DNA from: Bacteroidetes bacterium 37-13
GTDB taxonomy: Bacteria > Bacteroidota > Bacteroidia > Chitinophagales > LD1
DNA: 64,000 bases
Direction of reading: 5' to 3'
Assembly (NCBI GenBank): GCA_001897535.1
Contig: MKTC01000023.1
Location: 29,497 to 93,496 of the forward strand
Shown: in pieces, positions 34,789-44,184 of the stretch
How the letters are laid out: each line of letters opens with the position of its first letter
Numbering within the stretch: position 1 is the stretch's first letter
The notes under the pieces: generated by a model
The model's database searches: none
The model's input: the letters and a program-made list of their open reading frames with translations, nothing else
What the model was told of the DNA's origin: nothing
Translations under genes and position numbers: made by a program

Positions 34789-36033
34789 TTGAATTTACTT
34801 GAAAATATCCGCTTAGCGCTTCGTTCTATTCAAAGCAATTTGCTTAGAACAGTGCTCACTTTACTCATTATTTCGTTTGGGATAATGGCGCTAATCGGCA
34901 TTCTCACTGCCACCGAAGGCATTAAAGAAAGCATGATTCAAAATTTTAAGCAAATGGGCAGCAACACTTTCGGTATTAGAAACGAAGGATTTATTAAGCG
35001 AGAGGGCGGGCATGGAAAAGGAGGAAAACGCGAAAAGGCAGAAAACCCTTTTATTACACCGCAACAAGCAAGTTTGTTTGTAAAGAACTATAAATATCCG
35101 GCAATAATTTCACTTTCGTGGATGGCGCAAAGCAATGTGGTTATTAAACACGAATCATATAAAACAAATCCGAATGTGCGTATTTTTGGCGTAGATGAAA
35201 ACTATCTAAAAGTAAGTGGATTGGGTGTTGGTAAAGGCAGAAATTTCACAAAATCAGAAGTTGAAAACGGGCAGTTAGTTGCTATTGTTGGTAAAGATGT
35301 AATTGCAAAAACTTTTCAACCCGGAGAGAATGTGATTGGCGAATTTATTAGTATTGGAAGTAACAAGGTTCGCATTATTGGCATTCAGGCTTCAAAAGGC
35401 TCAAGCCAAGGCGGTTCTGATAACCAAGTGCTTTTGCCTTATCCTACTGCACGTAGATTTTTTCCTTCGCAAGATGCCAATTTTATTGTGAATGTGATGA
35501 CCGCAACTGCGAAAGAATTAGACCTTGCCATTGATGAAGCAATAGGTGTGATGCGCAATATTCGAAAGTTGAATGTGGCAGATGAAAACGATTTTGATAT
35601 TGGAAAAAGCGAGCGACTTGCCAATAAAATTTTAGACCAATTGAAGTCGGTGAAGTATGCCACAATTGTTATTGGAATACTCACACTGCTAAGTGCAGGA
35701 ATTGGGTTAATGAATATTATGCTCGTGAGTGTGAACGAGCGCACGCGCGAAATTGGTATCAGCAAAGCGATTGGGGCAACAAAAAGAATTATTAGAATCC
35801 AGTTTCTTACCGAAGCAATTGTGATTTGCCAAATAGGCGGAATTGTTGGAATTGTTATTGGTGTATTGTTGGGCAATGTGGTAAGTTTAATCACTAAAAG
35901 TGGTTTTGTTTTTCCTTGGGTTTGGGTTTTAGCAGGAATAGTTTTTACTTTCTTAGTTGGGCTTAGCGCAGGTTTGTATCCGGCAATAAAAGCATCTAAT
36001 TTAGACCCTGTAGAAGCTTTGCGCTACGAGTAA
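34789..36033 (+). CDS. MacB/FtsX-type ABC transporter permease with TTG start
   Basis: A 414-residue membrane protein with the four-helix MacB plan: one N-terminal helix (LRTVLTLLIISFGIMALIGI), a periplasmic domain of about 220 residues, and three C-terminal helices starting near ATIVIGILTLLSAGIGLMNI. The hallmark VSVNERTREIGISKAIGATK is present, as is the ending LYPAIKASNLDPVEALRYE. Such proteins drive efflux or lipoprotein release without transporting through the membrane themselves. No ATPase is adjacent. The only in-frame start giving the conserved N-terminus is TTG at 34789. Confidence 0.92.
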   Translation: MNLLENIRLALRSIQSNLLRTVLTLLIISFGIMALIGILTATEGIKESMIQNFKQMGSNTFGIRNEGFIKREGGHGKGGKREKAENPFITPQQASLFVKNYKYPAIISLSWMAQSNVVIKHESYKTNPNVRIFGVDENYLKVSGLGVGKGRNFTKSEVENGQLVAIVGKDVIAKTFQPGENVIGEFISIGSNKVRIIGIQASKGSSQGGSDNQVLLPYPTARRFFPSQDANFIVNVMTATAKELDLAIDEAIGVMRNIRKLNVADENDFDIGKSERLANKILDQLKSVKYATIVIGILTLLSAGIGLMNIMLVSVNERTREIGISKAIGATKRIIRIQFLTEAIVICQIGGIVGIVIGVLLGNVVSLITKSGFVFPWVWVLAGIVFTFLVGLSAGLYPAIKASNLDPVEALRYE

Positions 36034-36038
36034 TTGCC

Positions 36039-38147
36039 ATGAATAACAGTCTTCTTTCTTCGCCAATTGAATACTTAAAAGGTGTTGGTCCACAGCGCGG
36101 AGAATTGCTACGCAAATACTTGGATATTCACACTTGCAAAGATCTGCTGGAGTTCTTTCCGTTTCGATATATTGACCGCTCTGTGGTGAATAAAATTGCT
36201 GATATAAATGAGCAAACACAATACATTCAGTTGAGTGGAAGAATTCATCAACTAAAAGTAATTGGTACTAATCGGGCGAAAAGACTTGCGGCAAAATTTA
36301 CTGATGAAACCGGAACGATAGATTTAGTTTGGTTTCAAAGTGTAGATTGGATTTTGAAAACCATTAACCCAAATGTGAGTTATATTGTTTTCGGAAAACC
36401 ACAATTATTCAAAGGCTTTTTTAATATTTCGCACCCTGAAATTGAACCTGTAATTGCTGGTGTGAAAACTGAGCAGGGCAAAGGATTGCAGCCGGTTTAT
36501 TCTTCAACCGAAACATTGCGAAAAAGGTATTTAGATTCTAAGGGAATACTGAAAATTACACAACAACTTTGTGAGCAATTAAGCGAAAAAGAGTTGCCGG
36601 AATTTTTGCCTTATTCACTGCTTCAGTCGCAGGATTTGATAAGTCGTTTTAGGGCGTATAGAAACATTCATTTTCCAAGTAGTGAAGGTGAGCTTTATGC
36701 AGCTAAAAAGCGATTAAAATTTGAAGAACTCTTTTTGTTGCAATTAAAAATGGTGAAGCAAAAAGCTATTCGCGTTGAAAACTCTAAAGGCTTTGTGTTT
36801 CCGCACCTCGATAAGTTTTTCAATGATTTTTATAGAAACCATTTGCCATTTAAACTTACCGGAGCGCAAGAACGAGTTTTGAAAGAAATTAGACGTGATA
36901 CTTTAAGCGGAAAACAGATGAATCGTTTGCTGCAAGGCGATGTGGGAAGCGGCAAAACTATAGTGGCGCTTTTTACAATGTTGATGGCTTTAGATAATGG
37001 TTTTCAAGCATGTTTGTTGGCTCCAACTGAAATTTTAGCTACACAGCATTACGAAGGTATTTCGCAACTTTTGAAACCACTCGGTATTCACGTTGTTTTG
37101 CTTACCGGAAGCACCAAATCTGCTGCGCGAAAAATGATTCTTTCTAACTTGAAAGAAGGAACTTTTCAAATAGCAATTGGCACACACGCTTTGTTAGAAG
37201 ATACCGTTCAATTCAAAAATTTAGGTATTGCTATTGTTGATGAACAGCATCGATTTGGAGTAGCACAACGCGCAAAACTTTGGCAAAAGAACATACAGCC
37301 ACCACATGTTTTAGTGATGACGGCAACACCAATTCCACGCACGCTTGCTATGACAGTTTATGGCGATTTAGATGTGAGTATCATTAACGAATTGCCACCC
37401 GGCAGAAAGCCAATTAAAACTGTTCACAGAACAGAAGCTTCGCGAACAGCGGTGTTTAATTTCTTAAAAGATGAGATTGCAAAAGGGCGGCAAATTTATG
37501 TGGTTTATCCTTTAATTGAAGAAAGCGAAGCATTGGATTTGAAAAGTTTGATGGAAGGCTTTGACGCTATTGCGCGTTGGTTTCCGTTGCCGGATTATGC
37601 AGTAAGTGTGGTGCATGGCAAAATGCCTGCTGCAACCAAAGAGTACGAAATGCAGCGCTTTGTGAAAGGCGAAACTGATATTATGGTTGCTACAACTGTA
37701 ATTGAAGTTGGCGTAAATGTGCCGAATGCTTCTGTGATGATAATTGAAAACACAGAGCGTTTTGGCTTGTCGCAATTGCACCAATTGCGCGGCAGAGTTG
37801 GCAGAGGTGCAGAGCAATCGTTTTGTATTTTAATGACGGGTGAAAAAGTAAGTTATACTGCCAAGCAAAGGCTAAGAGTGATGTGTGAAACCAACGATGG
37901 TTTTGTTATTGCCGAAGAAGATTTGCGCTTGCGCGGACCGGGTGAAATTGATGGCACGCGCCAAAGCGGTGATATCGCTTTGAAAATTGCTGAATTACCA
38001 CAAGATTCTCCATTGTTGGAAGCTGCGCGAAGGCAAGCTTTTAAACTCTTAGAAGAAGATCCTACATTGGAAATGCAAGAAAACAAGCCACTTCAAGAAT
38101 ATTTAAAAAATATGGCAGAAGGAGCGATTTGGGCAAAAATTTCATAA
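36039..38147 (+). CDS. recG: ATP-dependent DNA helicase RecG
   Basis: A 702-residue branch-migration helicase acting on stalled forks and Holliday junctions. The N-terminal wedge/OB domain spans about 30-180. The helicase core has Walker A QGDVGSGKTIVAL, the Walker B box DEQH in AIVDEQHRFGVAQR, and motif III MTATPIPRTLAMT. Motif VI is in HQLRGRVGRGAEQSF. Length is normal for RecG. It lies 5 bp downstream of the permease gene. Confidence 0.96.
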   Translation: MNNSLLSSPIEYLKGVGPQRGELLRKYLDIHTCKDLLEFFPFRYIDRSVVNKIADINEQTQYIQLSGRIHQLKVIGTNRAKRLAAKFTDETGTIDLVWFQSVDWILKTINPNVSYIVFGKPQLFKGFFNISHPEIEPVIAGVKTEQGKGLQPVYSSTETLRKRYLDSKGILKITQQLCEQLSEKELPEFLPYSLLQSQDLISRFRAYRNIHFPSSEGELYAAKKRLKFEELFLLQLKMVKQKAIRVENSKGFVFPHLDKFFNDFYRNHLPFKLTGAQERVLKEIRRDTLSGKQMNRLLQGDVGSGKTIVALFTMLMALDNGFQACLLAPTEILATQHYEGISQLLKPLGIHVVLLTGSTKSAARKMILSNLKEGTFQIAIGTHALLEDTVQFKNLGIAIVDEQHRFGVAQRAKLWQKNIQPPHVLVMTATPIPRTLAMTVYGDLDVSIINELPPGRKPIKTVHRTEASRTAVFNFLKDEIAKGRQIYVVYPLIEESEALDLKSLMEGFDAIARWFPLPDYAVSVVHGKMPAATKEYEMQRFVKGETDIMVATTVIEVGVNVPNASVMIIENTERFGLSQLHQLRGRVGRGAEQSFCILMTGEKVSYTAKQRLRVMCETNDGFVIAEEDLRLRGPGEIDGTRQSGDIALKIAELPQDSPLLEAARRQAFKLLEEDPTLEMQENKPLQEYLKNMAEGAIWAKIS

Positions 38148-38218
38148 TATATTTCAATAGAAATATTTCGGGTTAAAAATCTCAATTCTATGTTTTTTAT
38201 TGCACTCGAATTTTAAAA

Positions 38219-39550
38219 ATGTATTCCATGCGGTGCGGCTTTTTTGTTTTGTGTGTTTTGGGCTTCTGTTTCAAGGTTACAGCACAACAATCTTTCACTT
38301 TACAGCAAGCGATAGATTACGCTCAACAACATTCTCCGGCTTTTCAAAACAATAAAATAAATAGGCAAATTGCAGCTTCAAAAAATTTTGAAAGTATTAC
38401 AAAGTATTTACCTAAAGTGAATGTCTCTGCGGAATATAGAGATAATTTGTACTTAGCAGTTACACCAATTCCGGCACAATTTTTTGGCGGGAAACCAGGT
38501 GATTTTAAAGATATAAAATTTGGTATAAAATATAATAGCACAGCAGGATTAGATTTTTCCCAACCAATTGTTGATGCCGGAGCAATAGGTGATATTTTAT
38601 ATTCTAAAGAAGGAAAAGTGCTGAGCGAATTTCAAATTCAGCAAGCTACCATTGAGTTAAAGGTAAATGTTACAAAAGCATATTACAATGCGCAACTCAA
38701 TATTCAGCAAGTTGAAAAAGCGAATAAAACCGTAGAGCGGAACAAGAAAATACTTGAAAGCACTCAAGTGAAATTCGATAATAAAAATGCTACAAAAACT
38801 GATGTAAATCGTGCGCTTTTAAATTTAAAGCAAGCGCAATATCAGCAGCAATTATCGCAAGATGCGCTTAGCCAATCAAAACTTTTTTTGTGTCAGCAAA
38901 TTGGTTTTTCTATAAAAGAACAAGTTGAAGTTGCGGAAAGTTTACCATTAAATTTTAACCCCGATACACTTATTGAATTAGCTGAAGCACAAACTATTTT
39001 TGCAAATAGAATTGAGTACAAGAGCGAGATGCAGCAAGCGATTTTAAACAAATGGCAGTTGCGAAAAACCAATATGCAGTATGCGCCAAGCGTTTCGTTT
39101 TTTGGTTATGTTGGCGGACAAGGTTTTTCAAATGATGCGAATGTTTTTGCAGTGAAATGGAATCAGGTTTCGTATTTAGGCTTGAGATTAACCATGCCAA
39201 TTTTTGATGGATTGCAAAAAGCTGCAATAGCGCAACAGCAAAAATTAAACTTAAAGAAAAATGCCAATAATCTTTTGGATATTGAGCAATCAGTAAACTA
39301 TCAATTACAAGCTACGGCACTTAATTTAGCCAATGCTGCACGCAACGTAAAATTCCAGCAGCAGAACATCAATTTGGCAGAGGAAATTCTGAACGATGTG
39401 AAAGTTCGCTATGAAAATGCGTATGCAATTTATCAAGAAGTAATTGATGCCGAAAATGTTTTAAAAGATGCAGAAATACTATATTTTACAGCGCTACGAG
39501 ATTATTTAGTTGCCGAAGTAGATTGGAAGAGAGCAAACGGTAAGTTGTAA
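38219..39550 (+). CDS. TolC-family outer-membrane efflux protein
   Basis: A 443-residue protein with an N-terminal signal peptide (CGFFVLCVLGFCFKVTAQQ). The repeated helical-strand pattern of outer-membrane efflux ducts is present in two halves: LQQAIDYAQQHSPAFQNNKI and the coiled region VTKAYYNAQLNIQQVEKANK, then ALLNLKQAQYQQQLSQDALS and the C-terminal half with VRYENAYAIYQEVIDAENVL. It would form the outer-membrane tunnel of a type I or RND system. The inner-membrane parts are not adjacent, though a MacB-like permease is 2 kb upstream beyond recG. Confidence 0.92.
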   Translation: MYSMRCGFFVLCVLGFCFKVTAQQSFTLQQAIDYAQQHSPAFQNNKINRQIAASKNFESITKYLPKVNVSAEYRDNLYLAVTPIPAQFFGGKPGDFKDIKFGIKYNSTAGLDFSQPIVDAGAIGDILYSKEGKVLSEFQIQQATIELKVNVTKAYYNAQLNIQQVEKANKTVERNKKILESTQVKFDNKNATKTDVNRALLNLKQAQYQQQLSQDALSQSKLFLCQQIGFSIKEQVEVAESLPLNFNPDTLIELAEAQTIFANRIEYKSEMQQAILNKWQLRKTNMQYAPSVSFFGYVGGQGFSNDANVFAVKWNQVSYLGLRLTMPIFDGLQKAAIAQQQKLNLKKNANNLLDIEQSVNYQLQATALNLANAARNVKFQQQNINLAEEILNDVKVRYENAYAIYQEVIDAENVLKDAEILYFTALRDYLVAEVDWKRANGKL

Positions 39551-39728
39551 GTTTGTGTTTTAGAGAAAATGAATTTCAATAAATTGATAAAATTGAAGTA
39601 AATTGTTAGACTAATCAGAATTGCAGTTGTAAAAATGGTGAAATTTGCCTTTTCAAAAAGTACGAAAATGAAGAAATTACGATAGAAAAAATTGTTGAGT
39701 TATTGAAATGACTTTTCTTTGTGCGTTA

Positions 39729-39807
39729 GGGATAGTAGCGAAAATCCTTTTTTGTCCCGCAAGGCGAAAAAGATTGTAGCAATAGCCCGACCCGAAGGGA
39801 AACGCCC
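39729..39807. repeat. REP-like imperfect inverted-repeat element
   Basis: A structured intergenic element. GGG-ATAGTAGCG at 39729-39740 and its approximate complement GTAGCAATAGCCC at 39776-39788 bracket an inner stem (AATCCTTTTTTG against CGAAAAAGATT) with a small CCCGAAGGG hairpin at the right. Its arrangement resembles, from memory and unverified, a repeat found widely in Bacteroidota genomes. The element stands in the 284-bp gap (39551-39834) and ends 27 bp before the nuclease-like gene; I see no gene in that gap. Confidence 0.55.
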
Positions 39808-39834
39808 CAATAATGCTCTAATAACCTTTGGTTT

Positions 39835-41190
39835 ATGACGGAAGAACGTCTGAAAAAAGAGGTTTTGGCAACAATATTTCAAAAGTTCGCCAAAGATTAT
39901 GGCTTTGCGGCTTTTGTTGGAAGTATTCAAGTTTTACCGATTTTAGAAAACACTAAATTCACATTTACTTATGAAGTAATAGGTTTTCGTTGCAACAAAG
40001 TTGGTAAGGTTTTTATTAAGACAATTTCAGGAAGTTCAAGTCTTGTTGATCATCTAATTTTTTATCAAGAAAAAGAACCTTCAATAAATGATACACCAAT
40101 TTATGCAATAGAAGAAACTAAAACAGATGATAAGGAAAGCAGAAATAGTGGTGTTTATCAGCGTTGTTCAAAATTTGTTTTTGTTCAAAACTATTACCCT
40201 AATGTACCCAAGATAATGTTGTACAATTTGCAAGTTGAGCAAAAGAAGAATCCTACTGATACATATATTTTTGGAACAAAAATGCTCAAATCATTAGGCG
40301 TAACAATTCTTGGAAAGAAAGGACTTGACGATAAGCGGTTTAATGCTTTTAATTCAATAGAAGAGTTTATTGAACTAAAAGAAAAAATGAACCCAACGAG
40401 GAATGGACAGTCGGTTGAAATAATTAAAAAGAAAGACAGGATTGAGATAACTGCAAAGTTACTAAATGGTGGAAGATTAGCACACGACCCCAATATTGGA
40501 ATGACAACTATTATCGCTCAAACTTTGAGAAAATTAGGTTGGAAAGATAAAATTGTAGTTACTAAACATCAATTGCCAACTCAGCAAAGTGTAGGGATAA
40601 AGAACAAATTCATTCAACTTGCAAATAGACTAAATATCTCTCTTGAGAAATTATCGATACCATCTACAACTTTTACAAATGATTATTGGAGGTATGAAAC
40701 TGAAGGAGAAAAATTGGGAACAATTTTTATTCATTTGGTTGTTGAGAATTTTACACAAGGTTATTCCATTTTTGAAAATCACGCAGGAAGCGAAAAAGGA
40801 TATTTCATTCCGTTGAAAGGCGAACCTATTCCACTTGCGAAATACAAAGACCGTGAAAAATATAAAGCAGGAGATAAATCGCAGATTGTCAATATTCCTG
40901 ATTTAGTTTTAGTTGATTTGTCAAATAAGATTGTGATTGATGTTGAAGGGAAGCAATATCAATTTAGAAAAAATGGGATTGAAGAGTTGGCAGGTTACGA
41001 TGCGTTTGATGAACTGTATATAAAGAAGAGTTATCCTAAATTTAAAGTAACACGAACAGTTGTTTTGTATGGTAGTGAAGAAGAAGCAATAGTTGAAATA
41101 GAAATTGGTTTTTTACTCAATAAAAATGGGCAACTTATTTTGGGCGTAAAAGCACCTCAGTTGTTCAAACAGCAATCAAAAACTTATTAG
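39835..41190 (+). CDS. Putative nuclease-like protein with two PD-(D/E)XK-type signatures
   Basis: A 451-residue protein of no family I can name. Two segments fit the PD-(D/E)XK nuclease motif. In the N-terminal part, D72 is followed by E94-T-K96 in IYAIEETKTDDKESRN. In the C-terminal part, P355-D356 is followed by E371-G-K373 in NIPDLVLVDLSNKIVIDVEG, a classical spacing of 14 residues between D and E. The basic, mostly alpha/beta sequence suits a restriction-type or repair endonuclease. There is no methyltransferase or partner gene beside it, so if a restriction enzyme it is an orphan here. Its GC is low, and it sits behind a REP-like element. Function is inference. Confidence 0.6.
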   Translation: MTEERLKKEVLATIFQKFAKDYGFAAFVGSIQVLPILENTKFTFTYEVIGFRCNKVGKVFIKTISGSSSLVDHLIFYQEKEPSINDTPIYAIEETKTDDKESRNSGVYQRCSKFVFVQNYYPNVPKIMLYNLQVEQKKNPTDTYIFGTKMLKSLGVTILGKKGLDDKRFNAFNSIEEFIELKEKMNPTRNGQSVEIIKKKDRIEITAKLLNGGRLAHDPNIGMTTIIAQTLRKLGWKDKIVVTKHQLPTQQSVGIKNKFIQLANRLNISLEKLSIPSTTFTNDYWRYETEGEKLGTIFIHLVVENFTQGYSIFENHAGSEKGYFIPLKGEPIPLAKYKDREKYKAGDKSQIVNIPDLVLVDLSNKIVIDVEGKQYQFRKNGIEELAGYDAFDELYIKKSYPKFKVTRTVVLYGSEEEAIVEIEIGFLLNKNGQLILGVKAPQLFKQQSKTY

Positions 41191-41242
41191 ACTATTGGAA
41201 ATAGAATAGGAAGAAAGCAAATGGTAGATTGTAAGTTTGCGT

Positions 41243-41932
41243 TTATTCCCGTTTTAGCGCAGCCACAAAAATTCCGGCAGTTTCAGTTCTTAAAATTGAA
41301 TTTCCTAAGCTACATTCTTTAAAGCCTACTTGCTTTGCAGCAGTAACTTCCGTAGCGGTAAAATCACCTTCGGGTCCAATTAAGAAAACAGAATTTTGAT
41401 GTGTGAAATTTGATAGTTCAATTTTAGTTTCAGGCATTTCGCACCAAGTAATAAATTTATGTTCAGGCAAGTTCGATTGTAGAAATTTATTGAGCGAAAC
41501 TGCTTCTTCAATTTCCGGTAATTCAAATTGCTTAGCTTGTTTGCAAGCAGCCATTGCCGCCTTTTTTAGCCTATCGGTTTTTAATTCTTTGCGCTCGCTT
41601 CTGGCGCAAATTATTGGTGTAATTTTACTCACGCCTAGTTCAACTGCTTTCTCTGTAAACCATTCTAAGCGTTCCATTTGCTTAGTTGCAGCAATGGCAA
41701 TGTGTAAATGGTAAGGCAGTTTTTTTTCTGTTTTTTCTGCATCAATTTTTATAGTAACTTCTTTTTTATGTGCTGAAAGAATATTGGCAGAAAACAGTTT
41801 CCCTTTTCCATCAAAAATAAAAATTGAATCACCAACTTTTAAGCGCATTACTGAAACAGCATGATGTGCTTCAGTTTCATCTAATGCGCAAACATTTGAT
41901 ACTGCTGCTTCTGCACAATAAAATATGTTCAT
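41243..41932 (-). CDS. rsmE: 16S rRNA (uracil(1498)-N(3))-methyltransferase
   Basis: A 229-residue SPOUT-class methyltransferase that methylates U1498 of 16S rRNA. The N-terminal part holds ALDETEAHHAVSVMRLKVGD, the RNA-binding PUA-like half, and the C-terminal knot has FLIGPEGDFTATEVTAAKQV and CSLGNSILRTETAGIFVAAL. Both are diagnostic. Length is normal. It lies 40 bp after the TonB-like gene at the end of that minus-strand unit. Confidence 0.95.
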   Translation of the reverse strand: MNIFYCAEAAVSNVCALDETEAHHAVSVMRLKVGDSIFIFDGKGKLFSANILSAHKKEVTIKIDAEKTEKKLPYHLHIAIAATKQMERLEWFTEKAVELGVSKITPIICARSERKELKTDRLKKAAMAACKQAKQFELPEIEEAVSLNKFLQSNLPEHKFITWCEMPETKIELSNFTHQNSVFLIGPEGDFTATEVTAAKQVGFKECSLGNSILRTETAGIFVAALKRE

Positions 41933-41972
41933 GTTTTAAAACTGAATTTTAAAAAATCGAAAATAGAAAGTG

Positions 41973-42860
41973 CTAATGTACTTTGTAAATAAAACTAATT
42001 GCACCGTTTTGTACTTCTGCGGCATTAAGATTTTCATCGAAGCGATATTTGTAAGCTGCTTCAATAGAAGTGCGAATTAAACCTTCATCGGCAGTAGTGG
42101 AGCCGGCTTGCGTATATCGCGCTTCAACTACTTTTCCGGTTCTATCTACCTTAATTTGAATTACTACTTTTCCGGTTGCCTGAGAGCGATCATTTACTTG
42201 TGGCTTAAAGCGCAGTTGCCTTCCTGAAAGGCGTACATTTCCATCTCCAATGCCATCGCCATTTCCTGTCCCATAACCTTTTCCGCTGCCTTCGTAACTT
42301 TTTGAATTTGGGTCGCCACCCAATTCGCCTTGGTCGCCTTTTCCTCCACCTGTTCCATCGCCAGTGCTGTTATTTGGTTTGCCATAAGCACCGGGTTTAA
42401 ACAGCGCATTTTCATCGGCTTTAGGTTGCGGTGGAGTAGGAGGAGCGGTGTTGGTTGTTGGCTTGGTTGGTTTTGTTGGTGTTTCTACAGGTTTGGTTAC
42501 GGTAGGTTGTTTTGCTTTTTCTGTTTTTGCAATCACCGGAGCGTCTTCAATATCTTGTGTTGCAATATCTTCTACTTCAGGTGCAGCTTGCGGTGTTGCT
42601 TCGTTTGGCGCTGTTTGTGGTGGCGTTTCCACAGGTGTGTAAGTAAAGGCTTGTTCATTGCCTGTGCCAACATCAGATGTGCCGTAGTTTACGCTCATTC
42701 CGCCTTCGTTTTCTTGGTATGGTGGATTGGGAAGCGAAAGTGTGCTGAAATATAAAACAAGCAGCAGCAAGCCATGCACTAAAACAGTGAACAATACAGA
42801 AGTTATTTTCTTCCGTTGCTCAAAGTTTTTGTTTTCATTTTCAAATGTTGCTGATAGCAT
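41973..42860 (-). CDS. TonB-like energy transducer
   Basis: A 295-residue protein with a single membrane anchor near residues 18-42 (KKITSVLFTVLVHGLLLLVL). A long Pro/Thr/Glu-rich periplasmic linker follows (KPVETPTKPTKPTTNTAPP) and a Gly-rich stretch around 165-205. The C-terminal 80 residues are a TonB/TolA domain: GKVVIQIKVDRTGKVVEARY, TSIEAAYKYRFDENLN. Together with the ExbD- and ExbB-type genes upstream (gaps of 35 and 34 bp) it forms an energy-coupling complex that drives outer-membrane transport. Which receptors it serves is not visible. Confidence 0.92.
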   Translation of the reverse strand: MLSATFENENKNFEQRKKITSVLFTVLVHGLLLLVLYFSTLSLPNPPYQENEGGMSVNYGTSDVGTGNEQAFTYTPVETPPQTAPNEATPQAAPEVEDIATQDIEDAPVIAKTEKAKQPTVTKPVETPTKPTKPTTNTAPPTPPQPKADENALFKPGAYGKPNNSTGDGTGGGKGDQGELGGDPNSKSYEGSGKGYGTGNGDGIGDGNVRLSGRQLRFKPQVNDRSQATGKVVIQIKVDRTGKVVEARYTQAGSTTADEGLIRTSIEAAYKYRFDENLNAAEVQNGAISFIYKVH

Positions 42861-42895
42861 GTTTTAAAGATATTTTCCAAATATAAATTCCACAA

Positions 42896-43288
42896 CTAAG
42901 AATTTTTAGTTGCCAAAACCATTTTTACTTTTAATCTGTTTCCTATTGAAATTAAATCTACCACTACTTGCACCGGCAAAGTATTATCTGCGCGAATTAC
43001 CACTGTTGCATCGCTAATATCTTTCACTATTCCGCTTAAATCTGTTTCAACCGTTTCGGGCGAAGTTGGCTTATCGTTGATGAAATAATTTTTTTGTGCA
43101 TCAACCGAAATGGTAATATTTTGCTTGCTTACCGATTGCCCTGCTTCGGCTTTCGGCAGCACCAATTTAATTACCGATGGGCTTACCATTGTAGATACAA
43201 TAAGGAAAAACAGCATCAAGAAAAACATGATGTCGCTGAGCGAATCTGTTCGCACTTCTGAATGTAATCTGCTTTTTCTTAAACGCAT
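42896..43288 (-). CDS. ExbD/TolR-family energy-coupling protein
   Basis: A 130-residue protein with the ExbD plan: a short basic N-terminus, the proton-channel helix SLSDIMFFLMLFFLIVSTMV with its essential Asp (D19 region), and a soluble periplasmic domain ending VVDLISIGNRLKVKMVLATK. It assembles with the ExbB homologue encoded 34 bp upstream and the TonB-like protein downstream. Confidence 0.94.
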   Translation of the reverse strand: MRLRKSRLHSEVRTDSLSDIMFFLMLFFLIVSTMVSPSVIKLVLPKAEAGQSVSKQNITISVDAQKNYFINDKPTSPETVETDLSGIVKDISDATVVIRADNTLPVQVVVDLISIGNRLKVKMVLATKNS

Positions 43289-43322
43289 AACTCAATTGTG
43301 TTTACTTCGTTTTTAATAGAGT

Positions 43323-44003
43323 TTACTTTGCAGGTTCTTGCAAAATATCAATAAAATCTACTGCGGTAGTTTCTAATTGAAAACTCACTCTGTCAATCAT
43401 CGTATTTAAAAAGTGGAAACCGATGTGAGCGATAATTCCAACAATTAAACCAGCTGCGGTGGTAATCATTTTTTCGTACAAACCACCGGCAATAATTCCT
43501 ATTGAAATATTATCTGCTAAAGAGATGTTGTAGAAAATTTTGATAACACCCGAAATGGTTCCCACGAAACCAAACATTGGTGCAATCGCAGCTATAATGC
43601 CGATGTAGCCTAAGTTCCGCTCCAGTTTATAGATTTCTAATTTGCCTGTGTTTTCAACCGCACTTTCAATTTCTTTAATTGGTTTACCCAAGCGTTTTAA
43701 ACCTTTTTCGAGCAACCTTGCGATTGGCGTATTTGTACTTTTGCACATCGCTAATGCAGAATCCATTTTCCCTGCCAAGAGAAATTCTTTAATGTTTCGC
43801 ATAAAGTTTGGGTCAACATTCGATGCTTGTTTAATCACAATAAACCGTTCAATAATTAAGAAAACGGCAACCACACTCAGCGCCAAAATCGGTACCATTA
43901 TCCAGCCGCCTTTCATTATCAGGCTCAGTAAGCTAAGGGAATCTTGGCTTGCAGTGGCGTTTGCAACTTGTGCAGTGCTGTCGTAAGCAATTTGTAATAG
44001 CAT
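43323..44003 (-). CDS. ExbB/TolQ/MotA-family proton channel protein
   Basis: A 226-residue protein with three membrane segments at about 33-53 (GWIMVPILALSVVAVFLIIE), 132-155 (YIGIIAAIAPMFGFVGTISG) and 178-200 (GLYEKMITTAAGLIVGIIAH). The conserved GFVGTISGVIKIF and TTAAGLIVGI match MotA_ExbB. It is the first gene of the exbB-exbD-tonB-rsmE minus-strand unit. Start is the ATG at 44003. Confidence 0.94.
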   Translation of the reverse strand: MLLQIAYDSTAQVANATASQDSLSLLSLIMKGGWIMVPILALSVVAVFLIIERFIVIKQASNVDPNFMRNIKEFLLAGKMDSALAMCKSTNTPIARLLEKGLKRLGKPIKEIESAVENTGKLEIYKLERNLGYIGIIAAIAPMFGFVGTISGVIKIFYNISLADNISIGIIAGGLYEKMITTAAGLIVGIIAHIGFHFLNTMIDRVSFQLETTAVDFIDILQEPAK

Positions 44004-44150
44004 AGTAATTATTTTGTTTCTAAACGAAAACTGTTCTGTATTTAGTATTCAAAGTTCTATGTTTTAAGCGCTTTAGCAGCATTTTATGCCCACACTTTTA
44101 TGTATTCCGTTCAGCTAATTAGACGCATCATTTTCTTGTTATTCTTTTTT

Positions 44151-44158
44151 TATGTTTG
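44151..44158 (+). promoter_or_regulatory. Candidate -7 promoter box for the methyltransferase gene
   Basis: TATGTTTG, an exact TAnnTTTG, 26 bp before the ATG at 44185. The region about 20 bp upstream is T-rich but has no TTTG. Confidence 0.45.
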
Positions 44159-44184
44159 CTGGCATTAGTTTCCATTGAAAATTT

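Noticed and set aside
41191..41242. A terminator between the nuclease-like gene and rsmE
   Set aside because: No stem longer than a few base pairs can be drawn in this 52-bp gap.
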